Below, in pieces: positions 45,933 through 54,674 of a DNA stretch of 64,000 nt. Below the pieces are notes generated by a model. The model was not told where the DNA came from. It did not search any database and was given only the letters and a program-made list of their open reading frames with translations. Location: assembly GCF_017571465.1 (NCBI RefSeq), contig NZ_JAGETV010000013.1, positions 1 to 64,000 on the forward strand, given 5' to 3'. The DNA is from Thiomicrorhabdus marina (GTDB lineage Bacteria > Pseudomonadota > Gammaproteobacteria > Thiomicrospirales > Thiomicrospiraceae). The translations under genes and the position numbers were made by a program. How positions within the stretch are numbered: the stretch's first letter is position 1; the number at the start of each line of letters is the position of its first letter.

Positions 45933-47140
45933 TGGAAGATGAATTTAAGACGACCTTACAGCTGAACGGTGTAGACATTGATATAGGAACTCTATACTCA
46001 ATACCAGGCCGCAAGGAAATGATTTCATTTGAATACAGTGAAGATTTTCTGTCGTCTCCAGATTTTATCAATATCGACCCCCTGCTTTCAAAGGCCCGAG
46101 GACGTCAATACCCGCCTGCTGACAAAAATAACTTTGGATTCATTGAAGATGTTTCTCCTGACCGATGGGGGCGCAATCTTCTTAAAAAGAAAATTGGCCG
46201 TGCCCCCTCAAATATTGAGGCAACCATTTTGACAAGTGACTCAATGCGACTTGGCGGGATAAGAATTTGGGATTCAAATGGAGAGCCACTATCCAAGGAT
46301 CCAAGTATTCCAACCTTGAAAAATATTAGAGAGCTGCAAAATCTTGCTCGTAAGGCAGAAGAGTTTGATACAGATATTCAGGAACTTTACGGTCCAGGTT
46401 CTTCATTGGGAGGCGCCAGACCAAAAGCCGGAATAATGGATGCCGGTAAATTAAAAATAGCGAAATTCCCAAAGAAGGACGATGTTATTAATATCGAGGC
46501 GTGGGAAAGCGTCATGCTTAAGCTTTGCGAGGATTGTGAAGGTATTACAACGGTTCCACATAGAATAATTAATAACAAAGAGCTCTCTCGGCATGCCACT
46601 CTTATTCTTGACCGGTTCGATCGTAATAATAATGGGGACAGAATACCCTATATGTCCGCTATGACAGCATTAGGGTATTCAGATGGAACCGACGATGGTT
46701 CTTACTTGGAAATTGCCGATTTCATTACTCAGTATGGCGATGTTAATGATGCGAAAGAGCTTTGGAAGAGAATGGTTTTTTCAATGCTTACTAGTAACTT
46801 TGATGATCATTTAAGAAACCATGGCTTTTTGTTAGCAGATGGAAAGTGGCGACTTTCACCTGTTTTTGATGTTAACCCTGCCTATGACAAAAACTTCCAT
46901 TCATTATCCAGTGACGGTGATTCATACGATGCAAATATCGAAAATGCTATCGGTATTTGCGGGTTCTTCTACTTGGATGAAATTGCGGCAACTCAGTGGA
47001 TCGAGAATACCGCTAAGCTAATATCTGAAAAGATGGAGAAATACTCAAAATTAAACGGAATTTCGACTTCTGAGTATGATGAAGTTACAAAAAACATGCT
47101 CGTTTTCTCTTTAGATGATTTCGGCTTGGAGCCTAAATAA
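45932..47140 (+). CDS. HipA-type serine/threonine kinase toxin 2
   Basis: The 402-aa protein belongs to a different HipA branch from the first. It starts MEDEFKTTLQLNGVD; P-loop GSSLGGARPK (156-165), catalytic Asp291 in SNFDDHLRNHGF, metal Asp313 in SPVFDVNP. Base use is more AT-rich than in the core genes, with few C-ending codons, which suggests transfer. No ribosome site lies in the 35-base leader behind the TATACT promoter. It shares one base with the next gene (TAATG). Target unknown. Confidence 0.85.
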   Translation: MEDEFKTTLQLNGVDIDIGTLYSIPGRKEMISFEYSEDFLSSPDFINIDPLLSKARGRQYPPADKNNFGFIEDVSPDRWGRNLLKKKIGRAPSNIEATILTSDSMRLGGIRIWDSNGEPLSKDPSIPTLKNIRELQNLARKAEEFDTDIQELYGPGSSLGGARPKAGIMDAGKLKIAKFPKKDDVINIEAWESVMLKLCEDCEGITTVPHRIINNKELSRHATLILDRFDRNNNGDRIPYMSAMTALGYSDGTDDGSYLEIADFITQYGDVNDAKELWKRMVFSMLTSNFDDHLRNHGFLLADGKWRLSPVFDVNPAYDKNFHSLSSDGDSYDANIENAIGICGFFYLDEIAATQWIENTAKLISEKMEKYSKLNGISTSEYDEVTKNMLVFSLDDFGLEPK

Positions 47141-47460
47141 TGAAAAGCAAAGCACTTGAATTTTTAAGCCCTGTTGTTCGTAAAAAACTAAAAAGTATTG
47201 GTAAAAACATTTCTATGGCCAGAAGACGACGCAAGCAGTCTCAAAAAGAGTTCGCAGAAAGGTGTCGAATCAGTATTACAACTCTGAAAAATATTGAATC
47301 TGGTGATCCCGCTGTTGGATTCGGCCTGTATGGCATGGCCTTACATGCTTTAGGTCTTTCGAATGATCTGGATTTAATTGGAGCACCGGAAAGAGATTCA
47401 CTCGGAAATTTAATTACGGAAAGCGAACTCCCTAAAAGAATTAAAAAATCAAAAAGCTAA
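47140..47460 (+). CDS. XRE antitoxin of second hip unit (HipB-like)
   Basis: The 106-aa protein has a Cro/CI HTH (IGKNISMARRRRKQSQKEFAER, SITTLKNIESGDPAVGFGLY) at about residues 20-75 and a C-terminal tail GAPERDSLGNLITESELPKR common in HipB-like proteins of this type. A GGAG site is 9 bases before its ATG, and the start overlaps the toxin stop by one base, so the antitoxin should be better translated than the toxin. It presumably binds the TAATAT-N8-ATATTA dyad. A hairpin follows. Confidence 0.8.
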   Translation: MKSKALEFLSPVVRKKLKSIGKNISMARRRRKQSQKEFAERCRISITTLKNIESGDPAVGFGLYGMALHALGLSNDLDLIGAPERDSLGNLITESELPKRIKKSKS

Positions 47461-47473
47461 TAAAAAGAACTGC

Positions 47474-47500
47474 GGAGCAAGGGCTTATAAGCCTTGCCTC
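47474..47500 (+). terminator. Hairpin after second hip unit
   Basis: GGAGCAAGGCTTA-type arms (GGAGCAAGGGCTTATAAGCC and TTGCCTC) make a near-perfect dyad after the antitoxin stop. The T-run is poor, so termination strength is uncertain. Confidence 0.45.
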
Positions 47501-47629
47501 TGCTTATCACTCCTAATCATCGTGCTCATTCTCTAAATTCGCTATTTTTGATAAGGCCTCGCCGTCCAACCAGATTCTGCATAAACTATGCATAGCAAGC
47601 AAATCGTAGCAATCAAACCATAAGTTGCG

Positions 47630-47790
47630 ATGGATTGCTTCACTGGGTCCGCAATGACTGGCCTGCTTGTCATCGCGAGTCGAGCGTGGCGATCTAATAA
47701 TTTCTTTCTGTCCCTAATCCTAATCCTAATCCTTAAAAAGTTTGAATTCTCATGCTCTGTGTCCAACTTTTTGGACACTTTGTTTGCTAA
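47630..47790. repeat. Dispersed repeat B, long copy with hairpin
   Basis: This fills the middle of the 402-bp gap between the hip island and the FN3 lipoprotein. GGATTGCTTCACTGGGTCCG, CATCGCGAGTCGAGCGTGG, then three CCTAAT units and the hairpin GTGTCCAA-CTTT-TTGGACAC (47759-47778). Order and sequence match 42293-42440. No gene seen in the rest of the gap. Confidence 0.75.
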
Positions 47791-47862
47791 TCTTCTGAAA
47801 GTTTTAATTTTCAAGATTGAGTCTGCCTAATTCAATACGGCGGCGCTTATGGGAACACAAAT

Positions 47863-48552
47863 ATGTTCAAAAACATCAGCAAACTTTTTGCAATATCAAC
47901 TCTCACTGTTCTTATAACTGCTTGTGGAGGAGGAACAAGCTCAGATGGCAACGCGCCTGTTGCGGATAATAAAACCTTATCCGATACCCTTTCGGCGCCC
48001 GTTATAAGTTCTGTGGCATCTGTCTCAAAAGGAGAGGTAGTCTTATCTTGGCAGGCTTCGGCAAGCCAGCAATCGCTGCAAGACGGCATACGATATTCGG
48101 CTTATGCCAGTAAAAATGAAGCTTTTGACCCTGGATCAACAAATCTGGTTAAAGATGATTTAACAATACAAAATGATACGTTAAAGGGGTTAGAACCCGG
48201 ATTAACTTACTACTTTAAAGTGGTTGCCAGTAATGGCACAGAAAAGGCGGTTTCCAATGAAGAAGCCGTGACGGTTTCTTTAGTAGAGGCAAAATTGGCA
48301 GCAGGTGTTACAGCAAAAAACACGGCCGATATAAAAACAAAAGTTGACAACATTCAAGACAACCAGCTGGCAATAGACCCGAATGATGGTTTACAACGGG
48401 GCGATGTTATTGTTGATGAATCCACCGGCACGGCGCTCATTATTGAGGATGTCGATGCAACTACTAATCAAGCTACTGTAAAACCAGCGGATGTTGGCGA
48501 TGTTTTTGAGTCTATATCCATCAATTCGTCAACCAGCCTTGAGCTGTACTAA
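47863..48552 (+). CDS. Lipoprotein with fibronectin type III domain
   Basis: The 229-aa protein has a lipoprotein signal with lipobox Cys21 (VLITACGGG), then one FN3-like domain at about residues 44-140 (LSAPVISSVASVSKGEVVLSW, YSAYASKNEAF, GLEPGLTYYFKVVASNGTE). The C-terminal part (140-229) is unlike anything I know: KNTADIKTKVDNIQDNQLAIDP and a short beta-rich VIVDESTGTALIIEDVD. It ends 12 bp before the LRR gene and is very likely co-transcribed with it, so it could anchor or present that protein. GGGA is a weak ribosome site. Confidence 0.65.
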   Translation: MFKNISKLFAISTLTVLITACGGGTSSDGNAPVADNKTLSDTLSAPVISSVASVSKGEVVLSWQASASQQSLQDGIRYSAYASKNEAFDPGSTNLVKDDLTIQNDTLKGLEPGLTYYFKVVASNGTEKAVSNEEAVTVSLVEAKLAAGVTAKNTADIKTKVDNIQDNQLAIDPNDGLQRGDVIVDESTGTALIIEDVDATTNQATVKPADVGDVFESISINSSTSLELY

Positions 48553-48564
48553 GGGGGGGTAAAA

Positions 48565-51500
48565 ATGAATAAAAAAACATTATTAACTTTGGCATCATTA
48601 TTTGCCTTATGCCTTTCTTTACTTTCACTTCCAGTGCAAGCAATTCAATATGACATTTCACCCGTTAAGTTTGGTAGCAGCACAGACGCTGTAGAGGTAA
48701 AAAAAGACCTAAAATTGGGTTTTGGTAAAGAATTGTTTCGATTAACGCACCCTTCAGTCATTGCATTCAATGCCTCAAAGGAAGAATACTTATCGATTAG
48801 CGTTGAATCCCCTTTCCCTTGGAGTGTGGCAGTTGCGAACATTGAGATTAAACAAAAAGGTTCAAGCGTAGCGGGTGATGTTCAATCACTGAGACTTAGA
48901 GGTGAAAAGGATATAGAAGGGCATAACTCTGGGAGTTTTGATTTAATCCATCTACCCATAGAATCTCAATATATTTCAAATGACCCATATGAATTAACGA
49001 TTACCTTCCAAGTCTATACAGACGACAGCAAAACAGAAGAAGTTAAAACGAGCCTAGACTTATACATTTTAGCGAGTGGTGATGCCGAGGATTTTAAACC
49101 TAAAACGTTTGAATTTGATACGTTGTTCTATTTGGATCAGCAAGATAAACCTAAAATTTCAGGTTTAGACATTATTACTGATGCTTCAACCTTAATAACA
49201 GAGCTAAAGTCTCTAGACTTAGAAAAACTAAAAAGAGACGCTGATTCAACGGCAGCTTCTTTCGGTGATGTTATTAGTGGCTTGGATGAACTCTTAACCA
49301 ATGACCTAAAGGCGGTTGTTGATACCAATGAACAAGCCGAGTTAGCGAAAAATCAAAATATACTCACTTTTTTGGCTGCTAAGAACATTGATGAAGTCAC
49401 CGAGCAAGACCTTGAACAAGTTAAAGGCCTCATAGCTAAGTATAATTCTGATTTTAATAATTTAAAATCGGGCTTACCTGACATTGGGCTATCAAAAGAG
49501 CAGATGGAATGTAAAGGTAATAGCGCTTGTAAAGCGTACATTAAATTGGCTGGAAGTGTTAATTTTAGGCCAGAGCTAATAAGCGAGCTAAACAAAGAAG
49601 AAAAAACGGGGCAGCTTTTACTTTACACTCCGTCTGAAAAACCCTTTTCATTCAATGTAAAGGCAACGGTGGGTGCTAACCAAGCTGTGGTAACACAATT
49701 TAAATCACCTAGAAAACGCTTGCTATCAAAACGTTTTTTTCAAGTTTATCCTACTCCTGTGGGCGTTCCGGTAGTGCTTTCGCAACGAATTAGTATGTTT
49801 GCCGAGGCGGAGTTTTCCGGTAAATTAAATGCAAATGCAGAATTAGAGTTTAATTTTGATCGAGAAGAGCTGTTTGCAATTGGCGCAGGTTTAAACGCAG
49901 CAGACTTTACATTGGATGGTGAAAACTGTACCGAATCGGTAACAGACAAAATTAAACTCTACAAATGCAGAGTAACCAAAAAAAATGCCATCACTGCAAC
50001 GGCCTCTATTGAGGGTGAAGCAGAGGCAGAGGCCACCTTATGGTTATATCCAGAAGTCGAGTTTATGCTGTACAGAAATGCAAGTGTCACGGGCTCTGTT
50101 GAACCAGGGGTTTATACTGCAGCATCGCTCGCAGCCAATATTGAATCGCAGGCGATAATAGATGATCAAGATCAAATCCAAGAAGGATCCCTTGATAAAA
50201 GTTACAGCTTTAAAAATTTTGAACTCGGTGCAAAGTTAAGAGGCCGTTTTAGAGCAGACTTTGGTTTGATTTATGAAAAAAGTGGAGAAGAAAAAACAGC
50301 AGGCATATGTTTTCCATTAGAACTTGGCATATGCAACCGAGAAGAGCGCTACGAATTTGGTGGTAATAATAAATTCCCTGTGGTGACTTTACCTAGCCTT
50401 AGCAGTACCGCTAAAAATGGTATTTTAGGTAAAGACTTCACCCTTGAAGCTAGGACAACATCAGGAAAACAATTTTTTGGCGATAACAACGTAGCTGGCT
50501 ATGAATGGCAAGCTATTGGCAAAGCCAAAGAGGTGTTTGCCGTCGATGCGTTTAATTATGAAATAGCCTTGCCGCTTAAAAACGGTGATATTGTTTCTCA
50601 ATTAGTCAAGGTTGCGGACAAAACCAAACTTGTCGTAGGTGAAAGCTATACAGTTAGACTCGTTTATTGGAGTGACTTAGGACAGCTATTCCGTCAAACT
50701 CAAGACTTTACCATTGCTTACAACCCGCCATCTGGGGATGTAAACTTGCAATTCTCCGCCACGCCGGAAAATAAAGTGACGGTGCAATGGGATGCAGTAG
50801 CTGGCGCAACAGAATACCTAATTTATCGTGATGGTGAGTTTATTCAGGCTTTTAATGCAACTGAAGAACTTAGTTTTTCCTTTGTAGATGAAACCAGCGA
50901 TAGTGCAACGGATTATACCTATCAAATCCTCCCTGCTTCTCAAGAAGGAATACAGTACAACCAACCTGTTTACGAATATACTAATGAGATTACCAAAGAG
51001 CCTTTAATTATCTCAGACTCTGCTTTAAAAGCCTGTATAAATAGAAAGCTTGGACTGGATCCTGAAGCGACGCCAACACGAAAACAATATTTATCTGTAA
51101 CAAGCTTGGTTTGTAGAGATGCAAATATTCAAGAGCTTAGCGGAATAGAAGATATGTCCGCTTTAAAAAGTCTATATTTAGATAATAATCAAATTAGTGA
51201 CCTAAGTGCTTTACAGAACTTAAGCTCATTGGTTGGGTTAGATTTACGTAATAACCAAATTAGTAATATAAATAGCTTGTCTGACCTAACCAATCTTGAA
51301 ACTTTAATGTTACAGGGTAACCAAATTGATGATATCAGTGCGTTGGCTAACATGAGTTTTCTAGACGCTTTAGGTCTTCATAACAATCATATTAGTGACT
51401 TAAGTAGCCTGCGCAACTTAACAAAGCTCAAATATCTATCTTTGTATGATAATGAAATTAATGAGGTTACTGCTTTAACAAGCCTGGCAGCACTAGAAAC

Positions 51501-52350
51501 TCTAGAGCTAAGTGATAATCAAATTAGTGATATTGGAGTTTTATCAAATCTTACTAATCTGGATCGTCTATATTTAGAAAATAACCAAATTAGTAATATC
51601 AATGCTTTAGCAAACCTATACTCATTAAGAACTTTAGAGTTAAGTGGTAACCAAATTGCTGACCTCAGTGCTTTAACGAACCTTTCCATGCTTAGGGTTT
51701 TATCTTTGTACAATAACCAGGTCAGTGATATTAGCAACTTGTCCAACTTAACAGAGTTGGAACGATTAGATTTAGATTTTAATGAGGTTAGTAATATCAG
51801 TAGTCTAAACAACTTAACTTCTCTGCAATCTTTGAGTCTATGGGGAAATCAAGTTAATGATATCAGTGCTGTAGCATCTTTAACTAAACTGCAATTTTTA
51901 GATTTTTCATTTAATCAAATTAAAGATATCAGTAGTTTAGTTAATCTGACGAATCTTACAGGTTTGACATTGTTTAATAATCAAATTAACGACATCAATA
52001 GTCTGTATCAAATGACTACGCTTAAATACCTGCATCTAAGCAATAATCAGATTACTGATCTCAGTGGCCTAGCTAATCTAACTAACCTAGCTAGGTTGAG
52101 TTTAAGTGTTAATCAAATCAGTGATGTGAGTCCTTTATCTAAATTATCCGTTGAGCTTGAGTTATCTATTGATGAAAACTGTATTCAAGATTTTTCACCA
52201 ATTGACCACATTAATGATGTCAGAGGAAAAAATAACCAAAATGAAACCTGTAACGAAGCTGGTGTGTCAAGTCAGGCAGGGGTTGAAAATGAGTCAGCAG
52301 ACGGTGGCGGGGGAAATGGTACGCCGACCACCCAAGAAGGAGATCGCTGA
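48565..52350 (+). CDS. Internalin-like secreted LRR protein, 1261 aa
   Basis: The protein has a signal peptide cleaved near residue 26 (PVQA, then IQ). The first 720 residues are a long beta-rich region I do not recognise, including helical linkers near 200-300. An FN3-like domain lies at about 722-815 (VTVQWDAVAGATEYLIYRDG). Residues 845-1196 are 16 leucine-rich repeats of exactly 22 residues (LxxLxLxxNQISDISxLxxLTx), the SDS22/internalin pattern, preceded by an N-cap with Cys (KACINRKLG, SLVCRD). The end is Gly-rich with no anchor motif. GGGGGGGT precedes the ATG. Such repeats bind proteins, so surface adhesion or recognition is likely; the ligand is unknown. Confidence 0.85.
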   Translation: MNKKTLLTLASLFALCLSLLSLPVQAIQYDISPVKFGSSTDAVEVKKDLKLGFGKELFRLTHPSVIAFNASKEEYLSISVESPFPWSVAVANIEIKQKGSSVAGDVQSLRLRGEKDIEGHNSGSFDLIHLPIESQYISNDPYELTITFQVYTDDSKTEEVKTSLDLYILASGDAEDFKPKTFEFDTLFYLDQQDKPKISGLDIITDASTLITELKSLDLEKLKRDADSTAASFGDVISGLDELLTNDLKAVVDTNEQAELAKNQNILTFLAAKNIDEVTEQDLEQVKGLIAKYNSDFNNLKSGLPDIGLSKEQMECKGNSACKAYIKLAGSVNFRPELISELNKEEKTGQLLLYTPSEKPFSFNVKATVGANQAVVTQFKSPRKRLLSKRFFQVYPTPVGVPVVLSQRISMFAEAEFSGKLNANAELEFNFDREELFAIGAGLNAADFTLDGENCTESVTDKIKLYKCRVTKKNAITATASIEGEAEAEATLWLYPEVEFMLYRNASVTGSVEPGVYTAASLAANIESQAIIDDQDQIQEGSLDKSYSFKNFELGAKLRGRFRADFGLIYEKSGEEKTAGICFPLELGICNREERYEFGGNNKFPVVTLPSLSSTAKNGILGKDFTLEARTTSGKQFFGDNNVAGYEWQAIGKAKEVFAVDAFNYEIALPLKNGDIVSQLVKVADKTKLVVGESYTVRLVYWSDLGQLFRQTQDFTIAYNPPSGDVNLQFSATPENKVTVQWDAVAGATEYLIYRDGEFIQAFNATEELSFSFVDETSDSATDYTYQILPASQEGIQYNQPVYEYTNEITKEPLIISDSALKACINRKLGLDPEATPTRKQYLSVTSLVCRDANIQELSGIEDMSALKSLYLDNNQISDLSALQNLSSLVGLDLRNNQISNINSLSDLTNLETLMLQGNQIDDISALANMSFLDALGLHNNHISDLSSLRNLTKLKYLSLYDNEINEVTALTSLAALETLELSDNQISDIGVLSNLTNLDRLYLENNQISNINALANLYSLRTLELSGNQIADLSALTNLSMLRVLSLYNNQVSDISNLSNLTELERLDLDFNEVSNISSLNNLTSLQSLSLWGNQVNDISAVASLTKLQFLDFSFNQIKDISSLVNLTNLTGLTLFNNQINDINSLYQMTTLKYLHLSNNQITDLSGLANLTNLARLSLSVNQISDVSPLSKLSVELELSIDENCIQDFSPIDHINDVRGKNNQNETCNEAGVSSQAGVENESADGGGGNGTPTTQEGDR
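51097..52152 (+). repeat. Sixteen 66-bp coding repeats (LRR)
   Basis: Codons 845-1196 of the LRR gene. Each unit is 66 bp, with AATAACCAAATTAGT-like and AATCTTACTAAT-like cores. Identity between units is high at some positions, so recombination between repeats could change their number. Confidence 0.85.
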
Positions 52351-52477
52351 ACACAAGCAGGCGACCAGGGAGAGTCTCTGTTGATGATAACTTTTAAACC
52401 TGCCGAAGGGTAAGTGCACTGATGTATATCAAGGCATACGTAAAAAGAGATGTTGCCTGTTTTTTTGAGGAGAAAAA

Positions 52478-52921
52478 ATGAAATTAAGTTTACCAGTATT
52501 GTTACTAACGGCTATGACTTTGGTCACTAGCCTTGTTCATGCTAACCCTGATGAAATCGTTGGGGATTGGTATTTTTCAAAATTTTTAACCTATGATAAA
52601 GAAAAAATTAGTGCCAAAGAAGCCGATAAAGAGTTTGGTTGGAATCAAAACCAGCCAGCCATCACTATAAATGGGCAACAAAAGGGTGAAATCTTTGTAA
52701 AACAAGCTTCAGCACCCAAAAAAGGTAACCCCAATAAGGTTGAAATGAAAATATCTGTTATTGGTTTGCCATTTAAATATCACTATTCAAGTTCTGGCAT
52801 TGGAACACTAACGATTGAGCTTCAAGGTGAAAGATACTTAGCCCTTATTGATCCAAAAAACACAATGAATATCAAAAACTTTCCTAATAAAGACATCGTC
52901 ACAGTTTTGAAAAGAAAATAA
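52478..52921 (+). CDS. Small exported protein, unknown function
   Basis: The 147-aa protein has a signal peptide ending near residue 22 (SLVHA) and a Lys-rich, beta-type mature part (IVGDWYFSKFLTYD, AITINGQQKGEIFVKQ, GTLTIELQGERYLALID). The opening IVGDWYF resembles lipocalin-like or extracytoplasmic beta-sandwich proteins, but this is not firm. TGAGGAGAA precedes the ATG. It lies 127 bp after the LRR gene in the same direction and is Lys/Asn-rich like its neighbour, so it may belong to the same accessory set. Confidence 0.6.
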   Translation: MKLSLPVLLLTAMTLVTSLVHANPDEIVGDWYFSKFLTYDKEKISAKEADKEFGWNQNQPAITINGQQKGEIFVKQASAPKKGNPNKVEMKISVIGLPFKYHYSSSGIGTLTIELQGERYLALIDPKNTMNIKNFPNKDIVTVLKRK

Positions 52922-52937
52922 ATCACCGAAACCTTAA

Positions 52938-53081
52938 CTGCCAGTGTTTAGACCTGCCTCGTTAAGCTTAGATTATGGCATAGTTATGTTCCAGGCAAAG
53001 AACAATAAACATTATGTTCGCTTAGTTCGAGATATCGGGTTATCGGAAGGGGTAAGTAGTACCCCAGGCGTAGAACGATAA
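52938..53081 (+). pseudogene. Remnant of Lcl/DUF1566-type C-terminal domain
   Basis: An open frame from a stop at 52935 to TAA at 53079 reads LSLDYGIVMFQAKNNKHYVR, then LVRDIGLSEG. The order (WxLDxxxG near the start, then K-x-N, YVRLVR) is the usual end of Lcl_C (DUF1566) domains. The front of the gene is missing and no start or signal peptide is present. The 261-bp gap otherwise shows only a short hairpin (GGGGTA...TACCCC) within this frame. Confidence 0.5.
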
Positions 53082-53182
53082 TCTATTCGAAATAAATCGG
53101 AGCCCCTCATCTATTGATTGCTGTTGCGGTTTAAATAAAGTCTGAAAAGTACTTTTTCTTGATAGCTGTCGAACGTGTCTAA

Positions 53183-54334
53183 TTAAATTTCCGCGTTCCC
53201 TAATTTGATCAGCAAGCGGATAAACGCTTTGGTGCTGTCAATCGAGGCGGTTTCGTTCATTGTGTGATAGCCGGTGGTCGGAATCTGCAAGGTGGTGCCG
53301 TGCACCAAGCCGTTGGATTTATCGGTAATGCGGCCAAGTTCGGTACGGCCTAAGCTCATTGGAGTCTTGTCAGTGCCTCGATTATCGCGGTTCATTTTCT
53401 CAATGTAGTGATCTTTAAAACCGTAACTGATGCCAAGCTGTTCACAAACGTGAGCTAAATTCTGCGTTGTTGGCACATTGAATTCGGCAAACTCGTCGCG
53501 ATTACGTAGCACCACCTGTTGTTTATCCGCTTCCTCACGAGTTTTGTATGGGCTGGTATCGACCACATAAAGTTCATTGGTGGAACCGCCAAAACGGCGG
53601 AACCACTCTAGTAGATAACGCCAACTGCCGCCGGATTCTTCTTCGGCGGTAAAGAATGCCGTGCCTTGATAGCCTAAGCTGAATAGATGCACTAATGCCG
53701 CCGCAGTCAAAATATTATCCAACTGACCGGAAAGCAAGCCGTTTTCGATTTTTAGGCGGTCGAGAAAACCGACCGGCGTGCCTGCAACAACATGTTCAAG
53801 ACGTTCTACTTCAAAAATCAAATTATTGCGGTTTTCGCAAATATAGGCGTTATTGATAATTCCGCGCCCACGATAAGCGCCCGACCAAGGTTCATAAGCG
53901 ATAACCGGCGTATTGTCGAAACGGTTTGCCAGCGTTAGCATCAGCTCTTCACTGACGGATTTTCCTAAAAGGTCGGTCATTTGACCGGCAACAAAAGCAG
54001 CAAACTGGAATTCGTTCGGGCCGGTGCAAATCAAACCATGGCGGTCGATATGGCTGGAAAACATACAGCTTTGAGGCGCATCGCCTTGTGCGACCAATAA
54101 GCCTTCATACCAAGTTACTTTCGCACCGCGTTCTTCCAATTCGCGCTGTAAAACTCGGAAAAAAGCGTGTTCAGCACCGACCACACAAGGCTCGCGAATC
54201 AGCGACTTTAACAAATCAATATATTCGGCAAAACGCAGAGGATCGTCGTCTGGGAAGAGTTCAGCAGGTAAGACCGTCATGGGCAAGTGCTCCGCAACAA
54301 AACCGTGGTGCAGGCGTGAGAAATAAGCATGCAT
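53183..54334 (-). CDS. Zn-dependent M20/M42-type aminopeptidase
   Basis: The 383-aa protein has the metal ligands of the M42/M20 peptidases: His in FSSHIDRHG, Asp in LSGQLDN, the Glu pair in TAEEESGG, Asp in VVDTSPY, and His in TGYHTMNE. Most M42 members are tetrahedral aminopeptidases of 330-360 aa. A shorter form starting MTVLPAELF (18 residues later) has GGAG upstream and may be the true start; the start at 54334 lacks a ribosome site. The gene is alone, with no operon. It could also act as a deacylase; the peptide specificity is unknown. Confidence 0.75.
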   Translation of the reverse strand: MHAYFSRLHHGFVAEHLPMTVLPAELFPDDDPLRFAEYIDLLKSLIREPCVVGAEHAFFRVLQRELEERGAKVTWYEGLLVAQGDAPQSCMFSSHIDRHGLICTGPNEFQFAAFVAGQMTDLLGKSVSEELMLTLANRFDNTPVIAYEPWSGAYRGRGIINNAYICENRNNLIFEVERLEHVVAGTPVGFLDRLKIENGLLSGQLDNILTAAALVHLFSLGYQGTAFFTAEEESGGSWRYLLEWFRRFGGSTNELYVVDTSPYKTREEADKQQVVLRNRDEFAEFNVPTTQNLAHVCEQLGISYGFKDHYIEKMNRDNRGTDKTPMSLGRTELGRITDKSNGLVHGTTLQIPTTGYHTMNETASIDSTKAFIRLLIKLGNAEI

Positions 54335-54459
54335 AAGGTAAGGCTAAAAATTGGATTTTATCTTGAAATTTTAAATTTGCTAGTAAAAAGTGTGCCGTGT
54401 TAGGTAAATTGTTGTGTGATTAGCATTGTTTGTCGATATGCTGTATTCCCCGTATTTTT

Positions 54460-54535
54460 AGGGAGAAACCCAGAATAAATCCGCATTGGCTTCAGGGATA
54501 TTTCTGAAGAGAAAATTCTAGGTGGCGTTTGAAAA
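54460..54535. repeat. Dispersed repeat A, short degenerate copy upstream of LuxR gene 1
   Basis: GGGAGAAACCCAGAATAAAT, GGCTTCAGGGATATTTCTGA, and ATTCTAGGTGGCGTTTGAAA follow the same order as the better copy at 55651-55729. It lies in the 340-bp gap between the peptidase gene and LuxR gene 1; nothing else is clear in that gap except AT-rich promoter-like DNA near 54600. Confidence 0.65.
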
Positions 54536-54674
54536 GTATTGCGTCTACTGCGCGGCAAACTTAGAAACATGTAAAGTAATTTTTACTGATCGTTTTTTTA
54601 AATTTTTGTATCGTGCTAATGTAACAACGATTATTTATATGTAGTAACACTGGATGAAAATAGGTCTTATTTAA

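Noticed and set aside
47713-47732. Three CCTAAT units resembling a telomere-like microsatellite
   Set aside because: Only three units, inside repeat B; probably slippage in that copy.
51097-52152. Regular 66-bp repeats that could suggest a CRISPR or satellite array
   Set aside because: They are in-frame leucine-rich repeats with protein-level conservation and no spacers.
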